From assembly GCA_016711505.1 (NCBI GenBank), contig JADJSV010000016.1, forward strand, positions 1 to 64,000: a DNA stretch of 64,000 bases, given 5' to 3'. A program made the position numbers and the translations under genes. Under the pieces are notes generated by a model. The model worked only from the letters and a program-made list of their open reading frames with translations, was not told the DNA's origin and ran no database searches. The stretch is from Bacteroidota bacterium. GTDB lineage: Bacteria; Bacteroidota; Bacteroidia; AKYH767-A; 2013-40CM-41-45. Positions 37,136 to 46,428 of the stretch are shown in pieces; the first letter of the stretch is position 1, and each line of letters starts with the position of its first letter.

Positions 37136-37846
37136 TTACATCCGGAGTTTTGAGATCTCTCCACTTCCAATGATCTTAGAAGAAATTTTTCCAGGTTCTT
37201 CAACATAATAAACATTTCCACTTCCGGTAATTGTAACATTCAGATCATTTTTAACATCAACAGTACTCGTTCCACTTCCACTGATTGCAACGGCGCTTCT
37301 GAAACTATTCAACTCACGGGCATCAATATTTCCACTGCCGCTGATTCGGATATCTGTTTCGGAAGAACTTCCTTTCAGATCAAGATTTCCCGAACCCGAT
37401 AAATTTGCTTTTAGCGATTTGCTATCAACCATTACTCTGATATCACCGGAACCTGATAATTTCAAATTCATAAATTCACATTGAAACTGGCTTCGTGTTA
37501 CAATATTTCCGGAACCGGTTAATTCTACCAGACATAGATCTTTCACCGTTAAATATATTGTAACCGGTTTTGTAAACCTGATGTTGTCATCAGCATCTAC
37601 AACAAGCGAATTGTTTTTGATCACTGTTGTGATTTTCCCGATCAGATTATCTTCTGCTTCGATACGTACTTCCTGCTTATCGCCTTGAGTAACATAAATA
37701 TTTGCAGAACTTTTTAATTCAATCCCACTGAATGTTTCCAGTTCACGGGTTTCAGTTACTGTCTGTCCTGAACCTTCTATCCGGCAACCATAAGAAGTTG
37801 TATTGAGAAGCAGAGTTGTTGCGATAACTAAGATATTTGTTTTCAT
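37136..37846 (-). CDS. Exported GIN-domain (DUF2807) protein
   Basis: 236 residues. Leader MKTNILVIATTLLLNTTSYG, then a head GIN domain: repeated short strands each ending SGSG or GSG (VELTGSGNIV, LKLSGSGDI, ANLSGSGNLDL, IRISGSGNID, VAISGSGTST, VTITGSGNVYY), a right-handed beta-helix pattern. PF10988 proteins are surface or periplasmic; binding partners are unknown. It lies 45 nt downstream (minus strand) of the second GIN gene, in the group headed by the ECF sigma factor. Confidence 0.85.
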   Translation of the reverse strand: MKTNILVIATTLLLNTTSYGCRIEGSGQTVTETRELETFSGIELKSSANIYVTQGDKQEVRIEAEDNLIGKITTVIKNNSLVVDADDNIRFTKPVTIYLTVKDLCLVELTGSGNIVTRSQFQCEFMNLKLSGSGDIRVMVDSKSLKANLSGSGNLDLKGSSSETDIRISGSGNIDARELNSFRSAVAISGSGTSTVDVKNDLNVTITGSGNVYYVEEPGKISSKIIGSGEISKLRM

Positions 37847-37891
37847 TTTAATTGAATTTAATTATGTGTTTTGTTAATGTGTGATTGAATA

Positions 37892-39276
37892 TTATAAACC
37901 TACTAATGTTATTCCGACATTTACCGGATAAAGTACCGGGCCTTTTTTATCCTTAAATAATGTTGAAGCATAATAATCAGCAAAAACATTTAATCGTCCG
38001 TAACCCATTGCTACTCTGAAACCATAACGGAACGGGTTCAGGTTGAAGTCACCGAAGTCTTTTAACTTTTTTGTCTCTCCATCAATTTCAACTTTATTTT
38101 TGTGTGAGAACCAATAAGGAGACCAACCGTTCCACCTACACCCATATGGAATGCATTTTTATATTTTCTGCTTGTGAAAAACTCAAACATGATTGGTGCT
38201 GTAAGATAGCTTGCTACCAGTTTGCTTTTCTGATGGCTCACACCTGCTGTTGTATCGTGATATGCATTAGTGAAATTTCCATTTGATAATTTTATATCAT
38301 CATCGAAACGGTAGTTATTCCAGGTAACACCTAAACCGGTGAAGAACCAAACATTGCTATGTCCGAGTTGAACATTCTTCTGAAGGAAATTCAGGGAGAA
38401 ACTAACAGACTTATTTAATTTTAATTCAAAATTTTCTTTTCCATCAGCAAGATTGAAATCCCCTTTGTTATCAAGATATGAATTCACACCCAACTCAATT
38501 CCTGCCCAGATTGGTTTAGTTTTTCTCGTTTTAGATTTTGTCGAATCCGCTTTGCCTATCACCCATAATTGCGATTTACCCAGAGAAATTCTTGTTGTAT
38601 CGCTGTTTGAATCATCCACCGAGTTTGAACTTTTAACGTGACCAATTCCGGAAACATCTTCATTCAATTTGGCCGGAAGAGTTTTGTAGGTAATCGTTCC
38701 ACTTCCACTTATTGTAGAATTAAGTTCATCAGATGCATCAACACTGATCTTTCCAATTCCGGAAATAGAAGCATCTGCTCTACGGAGTTTAAGGCCGTCT
38801 GCATCTATCTTTCCTGAGCCCGGAACACTGAATTCTGCCACATCGCCTTTACCTGTAAGTTCGATCTTTCCTGCGCCAGGAACAGTTGCTTTGATATTGG
38901 TTACGTCAAGATCCATTTTGATCTTTCCTGCACCATCTATTTTTAAAGAGATATTGCTTCCCGTTATAGTCGACTCACTGTACACATCACCTTTTCCATC
39001 CAGTTCAACTTCTTCAAGAGATGGTACAGTAATAAAATAAGTATTGCCTGTTGAATTGTCGATGTAAAGTGTCTGATTCTTTACATTCACTTCGTCTGAG
39101 TTTACTATTGATCCGACAACTTTTACGGTTTGCACAGGATCAATGCGAACATAGACTGTGGCAATACTGGATAATTTAATTTTCGAGAACGGCTCAACCT
39201 GGAGGTTTGCAGTCTTTTGAGCGAATGATGTGGCAGCTATCAGTATAAGTGCCAACATTAATTTGATCGATTTCAT
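37892..39276 (-). CDS. GIN domain fused to an outer-membrane beta-barrel, one frameshift
   Basis: About 461 residues. Signal peptide MKSIKLMLALILIAATSFAQ, a GIN/DUF2807 beta-helix (about 25-215: LDGKGDVYSESTI, LKIDGAGKIKM, ATVPGAGKIELTG, ASISGIGKISV, STISGSGTITY), then a barrel region (GIELGVNSYLDNKGDFNL, SVSFSLNFLQKNVQLGHSNV, FFTGLGVTWNNYRFDDDI). The frame is lost in an A run near 38095-38101; one more A continues as NKVEIDGETKKLKDFGDFNL and ends GITLVGL at a TAA (37892-37894). The C-terminal barrel strands are therefore complete in the shifted frame. Confidence 0.8.
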
Positions 39277-39390
39277 ATGGTATTTATTTTTTTGTTTTTC
39301 GTTGTATAATAATGGGACGCGCAGGGGTGGAAGGAGGTTACAGGCTTTTATAAATAAATTAAAAATAAAAATTGGGGGACTGGTTAATAT

Positions 39391-39484
39391 AAAACACTAA
39401 GATCACTAAAAATCGTCACAAGAACACTTAATTGAAACTATCATTAAGTGTTCTTGTGATAAATTTTTAGTGACCTTAGTGTTT
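39391..39484. repeat. CACTAAG-family palindrome, near-perfect
   Basis: Arms of about 42 nt: AAAACACTAAGATCACTAAA plus CACAAGAACACTTAAT (39391-39432) against the inverted copy at 39442-39484. Only a few mismatches occur around GTC/TAT. It lies in the gap between the GIN-barrel gene start and the anti-sigma stop. Confidence 0.85.
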
Positions 39485-39529
39485 AGTTTTTAATCATCAT
39501 CGTTTTGAAATACGAGCTAAGAAAACAAA

Positions 39530-40615
39530 CTATCTCCTTCTGGTATGCGAAACCGAAAACTTCTCGCCAACATTTACTGCATATGTCGTAGCATCATCAA
39601 TATAATTCTCTTTTTTAACAACGCCAATTTCTTTCGTATCGGAAAAACGTTTCAATTTGTCGGCAGCGACATTAAGAATTGATTCGGACTTTTTAGATTC
39701 CACTTTTACATTGTGAGCAAGACCTAACTCCGCTAATTCAGCTTGAGAAAAAATTTCGGAAAGATCTGTGACTTGTCCAACTTTCACTTCGGATTTTTCA
39801 GGTTGCGATACATTACTTGCAATTGGTTGTCGCTCAATTTCACCAATTACGTTTTCATTTTTTGACTGAACCGCAAGATTACTCTCAGGCAAATCCGATT
39901 GCTGGATGTTATTCTGAGAAGGACTTTCGTTTTTATTAATTTTTCCTTCCTGAGCGAGATTTGAAGATGGTGCAACATTTCTTTCTTTCAAGGGAAGGAC
40001 TTTTCTTTGTTTCTCAACTTTGTCAACCGGATTATTTGCCATTGGTGCCGGAGCGATCGTTTTATTTTCTACCGGAGATTCAACGGGAAGAGTTTCCTTA
40101 TTGTTTTTGTCAACCATCATTTTCTCCGCTTGCTGAGGACGGAAAATAAAATATGCAATTGCAATCAAAATGACAGATGCGGCTATCGAAAGATTTCTGT
40201 AGAATGAAGATGAGAATGAAATAACTTTTGCAGTTTTCTTTAAAGAAGACTTATCCGCAAACAATATTGTATAGTCAGGAAGCAATCTTGTTTTCTTTAT
40301 GATCTCCAGCTCCTGAGCCATTGCAGGATTTGATTTCAGGTTTTGCTCTACATTTTTTCTTTCAACCGGATTCAGATCATTTTCAAAATAGGCGATCAGA
40401 AGTTCTGATTCTTTAGAGTCAGTTTTTTTCAAACTGTTCTTATCAGCAAAAACCATTGTTTCCGGTTCAAGTGTAGCATGTGATAAAAGTTCAAACTCCT
40501 CTTTCAAATCAGGATGTTGATCAAGAAAAGCACGCAACTCTTCCGTCTGAATTTTATTCAGCTTACCATCATAAAAATCGATGATATAGAGTTCGTAATT
40601 ATTTCTTGTGATCAT
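39530..40615 (-). CDS. Putative anti-sigma factor with duplicated N-terminal module
   Basis: 361 residues from ATG 40613-40615 (an upstream TTG would add two codons). Two related cytoplasmic modules of about 58 residues (7-64 and 71-127) share YFxxxL, ExxLxxxP and the ending FADKxSLKK. One membrane helix follows (LSIAASVILIAIAYFIF, about 143-159), then a low-complexity, Pro/Asn/Gln/Ser-rich periplasmic region and a C-terminal conserved patch. No HCC zinc motif. It starts 2 nt after the ECF sigma stop, the classic sigma/anti-sigma arrangement. Confidence 0.75.
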   Translation of the reverse strand: MITRNNYELYIIDFYDGKLNKIQTEELRAFLDQHPDLKEEFELLSHATLEPETMVFADKNSLKKTDSKESELLIAYFENDLNPVERKNVEQNLKSNPAMAQELEIIKKTRLLPDYTILFADKSSLKKTAKVISFSSSFYRNLSIAASVILIAIAYFIFRPQQAEKMMVDKNNKETLPVESPVENKTIAPAPMANNPVDKVEKQRKVLPLKERNVAPSSNLAQEGKINKNESPSQNNIQQSDLPESNLAVQSKNENVIGEIERQPIASNVSQPEKSEVKVGQVTDLSEIFSQAELAELGLAHNVKVESKKSESILNVAADKLKRFSDTKEIGVVKKENYIDDATTYAVNVGEKFSVSHTRRR

Positions 40616-40617
40616 TT

Positions 40618-41103
40618 TCAAATTACTCTTTCGGGAGAACCGATATATTGTTTTAAGAACAAACGCGCGCGATAAATATAAACTTTCACTTGCGACTCAT
40701 TCAGGTCAGTGATCTTTCCTATTTCTTCATAGCTGTAACCCTCATAATCGCGCAATGTTATTACAGCTTTCTGAATTTCCGGAAGCAGATTCAAAGCATT
40801 ATTCAAAACTTTTTTGATGTCTGAATACTGTTCTGAGTGAAAAAGACTTTCTTCATTTACTTCTGTATAATCCGACACATGTTTTTTCTTTCTGATCCTG
40901 TCGATCATAGTATGATAACCGGTAGTAAACAAATAACTCTTCGCTTTACTTCCTTCCACCTTTTCATGATTCCGCCACATTTTTTCAAATGCATCCTGCA
41001 CTACATCCCGGGCCTCTTCCTCATCCCGCATATTTTTCAGGATAAAGCGGAATAGTCCATCGGCATGTGTATCTACACATTGATTGTATTCAGCGGGTGT
41101 CAT
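40618..41103 (-). CDS. ECF-family RNA polymerase sigma factor
   Basis: 161 residues. Region 2: LFRFILKNMRDEEEARDVVQ and DAFEKMWRNHEKVEGSKAKS, YLFTTGYHTMIDRIRKKK. Region 4: LPEIQKAVITLRDYEGYSYE, EIGKITDLNESQVKVYIYRA. Regions 1 and 3 are absent, as in ECF factors. It probably activates its own operon with the anti-sigma, and the downstream GIN-domain genes may be part of the regulon; that is inferred from adjacency. Confidence 0.92.
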   Translation of the reverse strand: MTPAEYNQCVDTHADGLFRFILKNMRDEEEARDVVQDAFEKMWRNHEKVEGSKAKSYLFTTGYHTMIDRIRKKKHVSDYTEVNEESLFHSEQYSDIKKVLNNALNLLPEIQKAVITLRDYEGYSYEEIGKITDLNESQVKVYIYRARLFLKQYIGSPERVI

Positions 41104-41233
41104 TCGTTGTGGTAAATGGTAGTCGTGTTCAGTTATGGGACGGTGTCATCATTCCAAAGTTACAGCAAAATGAAAATATATGGCTTCAAAAAATCAAGTT
41201 ATCTAATACTTTGATTTTCAAAGCTTATTGCGT

Positions 41234-42744
41234 TCATTTCACAACCATAAAGCTAAACGTTAATACTTCTTTTTCGGAAATTAGTCTGCCATAATACTTA
41301 CCGGAAGGAGTTGAATTCGGTAGACTTATTTCATTTGTTGCGTCATCTCCTGAAATATTTGCACTTGAAATTCTTTGTCCCTGCGAATTAAAGATCTCAA
41401 TTAAAGAGGAATTGAAATTATCAGGAATAGAAAATCTAAATTTATCTTTTACAGGATTTGGATAAATTACTAACTTACTACTTCCCTCTTCGCTTACTCC
41501 AACGCTAGTGCACATGTCTAATGCACCTAATGATGATATGCTATTTGAAAAACTCATAAAAGACAAACTGTTAATAGTTGAGTAGGGCAAAATAGCAAAT
41601 GTGTCTGAAAAAGTTGAATAATTGGGGCTGTTAAAATTTACTGAATCCTGAATTGTATTGCAAAACCCTTCTCCTAATGAATCAACTTTAATGAGAAATG
41701 GCGAATCTCCTCCTGATACAAAACCACCTTTACCAAATAAAGTTAATGATCGATCATTTGATTCAAATGCATAATATATATGCGCAAAAGGACCTACTGG
41801 ACTGGAAGCATAACTCTTCGCAAACTTTGGAATCCCCATTGAATCAGTATTCAAAAGAAAACCATAACCAAGATCAGACCCACCTACAATCAATAAATCG
41901 TGATTTGCTCTTTCAATTACATATTGAGATACAGGCGAAAGGTTTCGCTCATAAATACGATACCAAAGTAATGAACCACCATTATCAATTTTGGCCATAT
42001 AAAAGCTTGTACTTCTTTGCAGGTCATGACCTTGGATTAAATAATTGCCATCAGCTAATACTGTAATATTCATTGGCCAAATGTTGGTATCATTAATTGT
42101 TCTAAACCATGAAATCATACCAACTGAGTCAACCTTAATTATACATGTTTTATCATTATTCACTCCCACTCCTATAAATCCGTTGTCTGATGTAGGTCTG
42201 GCATTTCTAAGGGTAAAATCACATTCTATTTTTCTCCCCACAAAAAACTACCTGCAGAATCTAGTCTTAGAACAATATACCCTTGAGTACTTGTTACAGA
42301 ATCTGAATAATATTTTAAAGAAAGATAATTTCCATCAGACATTTCCATTCCATTTAATATACTTTCTCCATTTGCAAATTTAACCCACAACACTTCGCCT
42401 CTCAAATTTGTTTTTGCTATATAAGCTCTTCGTATATTTAAAGAATCATCAGTAGTCCCGCTAATCAGAAAGCACGAATCTCGAGTTTTTGATATGCCAA
42501 AAACAAACAATGTCTCAAAACCATAACCTTTATAAGATTGCGGAATAACATCCCCGAATTTATTCAATCGAAGAAACTCTGCACCAATAGAAACAATTGT
42601 GTAATTTGAGTCAGGACTTACTTCAAAAGATTGAGAATTGCTCACCCCACCTCCTATTATTCGTTTTGCAAATAAGGCTTGTGAAAATGACGAATTGAAT
42701 TTCATCATAAAAAATAACGAAAGGAAAAGTAATCTTTTGTTCAT
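41234..42744 (-). CDS. T9SS cargo with propeller-like repeats, one frameshift
   Basis: About 503 residues. Signal peptide MNKRLLFLSLFFMMKFNSSF (cut near SQA). Repeats of the form KTNLRGEVLWVKF, KVDSVGMISWFRTI and KIDNGGSLLWYRIY suggest a beta-propeller. The C-terminus is a sorting domain (KLVIYPNPVKDKFRFSI, EIFNSQGQRISSANI, PSGKYYGRLISEKEVLTFSF). After SAGSFLWG the frame shifts at a G4/A5 stretch near 42232-42239. Same architecture as 8137-9689, and also broken once. Confidence 0.75.
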
Positions 42745-42887
42745 TGTTCTAAGCTCTCTAATATCGGATAGAAATGTAAATAATTTAATAATACTGCAAA
42801 CGGTTTTTATGTGAACAAATGTACTAATGATGTAAAAGTGCTAAATATACATGTACAAATTCCAATCTGAAGTCCAAACATTTCCGT

Positions 42888-42895
42888 TACCTTTG
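42888..42895 (+). promoter_or_regulatory. Candidate -7 box of sdaA
   Basis: TACCTTTG ends 4 nt before the ATG at 42900, which would give a leaderless or nearly leaderless mRNA. No good TTTG lies 19-20 nt upstream, so this is tentative. Confidence 0.35.
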
Positions 42896-42899
42896 CCCC

Positions 42900-44333
42900 A
42901 TGACGCAAGAAGAGCAAATTTCAGTATTCGATATGTTTAAAATCGGAATTGGTCCGTCCAGTTCGCATACATTGGGGCCCTGGCGGGCTGCACACCGGTT
43001 TTTGAAATCGATCGATGATCAGAAGTTATGGAATGGAATTGACAGGGTTGTAATTAAGTTGTATGGTTCGCTTGCCAAGACCGGTCGTGGACATGGTACT
43101 GATATCGCAGTTCAACTTGGGTTGTCGGGATACGATCCGGTTACGTTTGATGTAAATGCAATTACGCCAACTATAAATTCAATTGCACAAAAGAAAAAGT
43201 TAACGCTTGACGCAAAAAAAGAAATCAGCTTTTCTCCTGAATTCGATATTGTTTTTCTTTTTTCGGAATCTTTACCGCAGCATTCAAATGCATTAACTTT
43301 TTCAGCTTATGGCGATGACGAACTTTTAATTGAAGAAACATATTATTCAGTTGGCGGCGGATTCGTTGTGAAAGATGGTGAAGATCATTCAAAGTCTGCG
43401 AATAAAGTGAATCTGAAATTCCCGATCGACAAAGCATCTGAATTGCTTTTGTATTGCGATGAAAATAATATGTCTGTTTCAGATGTCGTCATGGAAAATG
43501 AAAAATGCTGGCAGAGTGAAACGGAAGTGCGAGCAGGTATTTTGAATATCTGGCGTGTCATGACTGAATGTATTTATCGTGGTTGTCATGCAAGAGGTGA
43601 ATTGCCAGGTGGATTAAATGTAGCCCGACGCGCAGCTAAACTGAACGATAAGTTTCTTAACGGAAGACAGCATGCCAGTTTCGGTGAATGGGTTACTCTG
43701 CTGAAATCAGGTGGAAATAATTTTAAATATACACTCGACTGGCTCACTTGTTTTGCTCTTGCTGTGAATGAAGAGAATGCTTCTTTCGGAAGAGTGGTAA
43801 CGGCTCCTACTAATGGAGCTGCCGGAGTGATTCCTGCTGTGCTTCTATACTATGTAGTCTTCAACGATAATATCGGTGATGATGAGATCATTCGTTTCCT
43901 CATGACTGCTTCTGAGATCGGAAGTATTTTCAAAAAAGGCGCGACTATATCTGCTGCTATGGGCGGGTGTCAGGCTGAGATCGGTGTATCATCTGCAATG
44001 GCAGCAGGAGCTCTCACTGAATGTTTAGGCGGAAGCCCTCGTCAGGTTTTAATGGCTTCTGAAATTGCAATGGAACATCACTTAGGTTTAACATGCGATC
44101 CGATCAAAGGACTTGTACAGATTCCTTGCATAGAAAGAAATTCAATGGGTGCTATCAAAGCCATCACTGCTGCACAACTTGCACTGAACAGCGATCCTGA
44201 AAAAGCAAAAGTATCATTAGATGATGTTGTGAGAACAATGTGGAATACAGCACTCGATATGAATACAAAATTCAAAGAAACTGCGGAAGGCGGGCTGGCG
44301 ACTAATGTGCCGTTGGGGTTGAGTGAATGTTGA
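42900..44333 (+). CDS. sdaA: L-serine ammonia-lyase (single-chain, iron-sulfur)
   Basis: 477 residues. Deaminates L-serine to pyruvate and ammonia. N-terminal beta domain SVFDMFKIGIGPSSSHTLGP, alpha domain with 4Fe-4S ligands C357 (MGGCQAEIG), C399 (LTCDPIKG) and C410 (VQIPCIERN). Spacings of 42 and 11 match the E. coli enzyme. The single-chain type holds both domains, unlike the two-gene sdaAA/AB. The stop is followed at once by the GTGAAAA repeat. Confidence 0.95.
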   Translation: MTQEEQISVFDMFKIGIGPSSSHTLGPWRAAHRFLKSIDDQKLWNGIDRVVIKLYGSLAKTGRGHGTDIAVQLGLSGYDPVTFDVNAITPTINSIAQKKKLTLDAKKEISFSPEFDIVFLFSESLPQHSNALTFSAYGDDELLIEETYYSVGGGFVVKDGEDHSKSANKVNLKFPIDKASELLLYCDENNMSVSDVVMENEKCWQSETEVRAGILNIWRVMTECIYRGCHARGELPGGLNVARRAAKLNDKFLNGRQHASFGEWVTLLKSGGNNFKYTLDWLTCFALAVNEENASFGRVVTAPTNGAAGVIPAVLLYYVVFNDNIGDDEIIRFLMTASEIGSIFKKGATISAAMGGCQAEIGVSSAMAAGALTECLGGSPRQVLMASEIAMEHHLGLTCDPIKGLVQIPCIERNSMGAIKAITAAQLALNSDPEKAKVSLDDVVRTMWNTALDMNTKFKETAEGGLATNVPLGLSEC

Positions 44334-44335
44334 AA

Positions 44336-44391
44336 GTGAAAAGTGAAAAGTGAAAAGTGAAAAGTGAAAAGTGAAAAGTGAAAAGTGAAAT
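44336..44391 (+). repeat. Eight GTGAAAA heptamers at a start codon
   Basis: Seven perfect GTGAAAA units and a last GTGAAAT (44336-44391). The last unit overlaps the ATG of the next gene at 44390. The tract begins 2 nt after the sdaA stop, so it makes up the whole gap and the ribosome-binding region of the downstream gene. Confidence 0.9.
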
Positions 44392-44806
44392 GAAAATAAA
44401 ATTAAAATTTTTTGTAATTGTTCTCTTTTGTTCAAATTCTTTTGGACAAAATGCATTAAATTCTGATTCTCTGGTTAATTCAAGTGGAGCTCAGAATGTG
44501 CGATTTGCAGATAGTTTAAGTCAGGTACGTGAGTTAGCCAAATCAGATATTGCAAATCAAAAAATGTTTCTATTATTGAGTAGTGGAATTTCACCTATTG
44601 TTTATTCCACAGATCTTCGTTTTGAAAACGATTTTAAAATAAAATATTTAGAATCCGGTTGTACAGGACCAAAGGAAGAATTTGCTATTGAATACAACAA
44701 TACAATTTTCAATTATCTCACTGATAAACATGGCACAAAATGGAAGAAAGATGTGCGGAAAGATGTTTCAGGTTTAAAAAACTACAAATTCCGGAAAAAT
44801 AAATAG
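44390..44806 (+). CDS. Small exported protein of unknown function
   Basis: 138 residues from ATG 44390; the in-frame GTG in the repeat would add four. Signal peptide MKIKLKFFVIVLFCSNSFGQ. The mature part has LSSGISPIVYSTDLRFENDF and LESGCTGPKEEFAIEYNNTI, one Cys, and a basic C-terminus (HGTKWKKDVRKDVSGLKNYK). I do not recognise a family, though such proteins recur in Bacteroidota. It stops 5 nt from the convergent TMEM175 gene. Confidence 0.65.
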   Translation: MKIKLKFFVIVLFCSNSFGQNALNSDSLVNSSGAQNVRFADSLSQVRELAKSDIANQKMFLLLSSGISPIVYSTDLRFENDFKIKYLESGCTGPKEEFAIEYNNTIFNYLTDKHGTKWKKDVRKDVSGLKNYKFRKNK

Positions 44807-44811
44807 ACTTT

Positions 44812-45399
44812 TTAACTTCCAAGATTCTTCAGATCACGTTCAATGTTTCTGTCAGGAATTGTCCACATAACAGAAACAAGTACAAAAAGAATTCCTGAAA
44901 TATACGGACTTAAAAATGCTGCTGCTATTGCTGTCAGATAAGCATATAAAGAAAACATTCCTTTAGTTGTTTGCTTTCGCAAAGATTCTGTTAAGTTGGG
45001 GTTATGAGTCTCGCTTGCAGTAATTCCTTTCAACAAAATGTAATATGCAACACCATTCATCAATTGAAGAAATGCGTAGATGATCACAGAAAGCGTACTG
45101 AAATGATTTTCTCCCATATAAGCAGTACCAAAGGGAGTAAGAGAAAGCCAGAATAATAAGTGCGTGTTCGACCAGATTATTCTGCTGTTTACATTTTTAA
45201 CGGTATGCAATAAATGATGATGGTTTCCCCAATATATTGCTACGTTCACAAAACTTAATACATAACTGATAAAGATTGGTATCAAGCTGATAAAATCAGA
45301 AAGTGATTCGCCATGGGGAACTTTAAGTTCAAGTACCATGATGGTAATGATAATGGCTATGACGCCATCGGAAAATGCTTCGAGTCTGGTTTTGGTCAT
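44812..45399 (-). CDS. TMEM175/DUF1211-family potassium channel-like protein
   Basis: 195 residues, six membrane segments. The family signature RLEAFSDGVIAIIIT opens the protein (residues 5-19), the selectivity-filter helix of prokaryotic TMEM175 channels. NVAIYWGNHHHLLHTVKNVN and LFWLSLTPFGTAYMGENHFS follow. Homologues are tetrameric K+ channels. Convergent with the preceding exported protein gene. Confidence 0.88.
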   Translation of the reverse strand: MTKTRLEAFSDGVIAIIITIMVLELKVPHGESLSDFISLIPIFISYVLSFVNVAIYWGNHHHLLHTVKNVNSRIIWSNTHLLFWLSLTPFGTAYMGENHFSTLSVIIYAFLQLMNGVAYYILLKGITASETHNPNLTESLRKQTTKGMFSLYAYLTAIAAAFLSPYISGILFVLVSVMWTIPDRNIERDLKNLGS

Positions 45400-45456
45400 G
45401 TGGTATGATTGAATTGTAAAAATAAAAATTTACTTGAAAGTAGCAGATTAAATTTT

Positions 45457-45495
45457 AACACTAAGATCACTAAGTTATTAGCACAAGAGCACAAG
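45457..45495. repeat. Half-copy of the CACTAAG palindrome
   Basis: AACACTAAGATCACTAAGTT and AGCACAAGAGCACAAG match the left arm of the family. The right arm is missing; a different hairpin starts at 45499. Confidence 0.7.
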
Positions 45496-45498
45496 TGG

Positions 45499-45551
45499 AG
45501 GTGATTTGTTTCAGGTTTGTTGCCAACCTGAAAACCTGAAACAATTCACCT
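45499..45551. repeat. Hairpin with 20-bp arms
   Basis: AGGTGATTTGTTTCAGGTTT (45499-45518) and AAACCTGAAACAATTCACCT (45532-45551) pair with one mismatch around a 13-nt loop. No U-run follows on either strand, so a terminator role is uncertain. It abuts the truncated CACTAAG element. Confidence 0.75.
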
Positions 45552-45653
45552 AAAAAGTACAGTGCTTTTTTCTTAAATAAAACCTGGAAAATAAAATATC
45601 AAGCAAACAAATTCGTCTGCAAAAATGTTACAATAATTCAAATCAACATACAA

Positions 45654-46277
45654 ATGAAAAAAGTAGGAATAATAGGATCAGGAGCTGTAGCCAAGGCTCT
45701 TGCAAAAGGATTTCACGGAATTGGTTATGAAGTAAAAATGGGAACCCGGGACGCGAGTAAATTGGCGAATGTTCCTAACGTCTCCGTCGGTAGTTTTGAA
45801 GAAACAGCAAATTTTGCAGACATCATTGTTCTTGCTGTAAAAGGTCAGGTTGCTTCTTCAATCATGAAACAAATTCGGACAGATGGGAAAATTGTCATTG
45901 ATACTACCAACCCGATCTCTGACAAACTTCCTGTTAATGGTGTCATTCAGTATTTTACTGAACAGAATAATTCTTTAGGTGCAATTTTGCAAAACGAAAA
46001 CCCGAATGCTCACATTGTAAAAGCATTTAATTCTGTTGGAAGTGCTTTCATGGTTAATCCGGATTTCGGAGGTGTGAAACCTACAATGTTCATAGCAGGC
46101 AACAGTGATGGTGCAAAAGAAAAAGTGAAAGAAATATTAACGGCTTTCAATTGGGAAATTGAAGACATGGGAAAAATAGAAGCATCCGGTCCGATTGAGG
46201 CGCTTTGTCAGTTGTGGTGTATACCGGGATTTCTGCATAATCAGTGGTCGCAGGCGTTTCATTTTCTTAAAAAATAA
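45654..46277 (+). CDS. NADPH-dependent F420 reductase-like oxidoreductase
   Basis: 207 residues. Rossmann motif KVGIIGSGAVAKALAKGF (residues 3-20), TRD after strand 2 (NADP-type choice), IVLAVKGQ, IDTTNPIS and VKAFNSVGSAFMVNP, as in PF03807 proteins related to F420H2:NADP+ reductase. Bacteroidota generally lack F420, so the real substrate is probably another small molecule. It stands alone, with a CACTAAG palindrome downstream. Confidence 0.8.
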   Translation: MKKVGIIGSGAVAKALAKGFHGIGYEVKMGTRDASKLANVPNVSVGSFEETANFADIIVLAVKGQVASSIMKQIRTDGKIVIDTTNPISDKLPVNGVIQYFTEQNNSLGAILQNENPNAHIVKAFNSVGSAFMVNPDFGGVKPTMFIAGNSDGAKEKVKEILTAFNWEIEDMGKIEASGPIEALCQLWCIPGFLHNQWSQAFHFLKK

Positions 46278-46310
46278 TGGATTAAACAGTAAGCTCTTAT
46301 GCTTAAAAAA

Positions 46311-46406
46311 TAAAACACTAAGTTCACTAAAATTCGTCACAAGATCACATAATTGAAATTTCACTTGTGCCCTTGTGCTAAAAACTTAGTGGTCTTAGTG
46401 TTTTAT
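46311..46406. repeat. CACTAAG-family palindrome
   Basis: AAAACACTAAGTTCACTAAA with CACAAGATCACATAATTG (from 46311) against the inverted CACTTGTGCCCTTGTGCTAA and ACTTAGTGGTCTTAGTGTTT (to 46406). It lies between convergent genes, so it may serve as terminator. Confidence 0.8.
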
Positions 46407-46428
46407 TTTATTCACAACCATTTATAAA

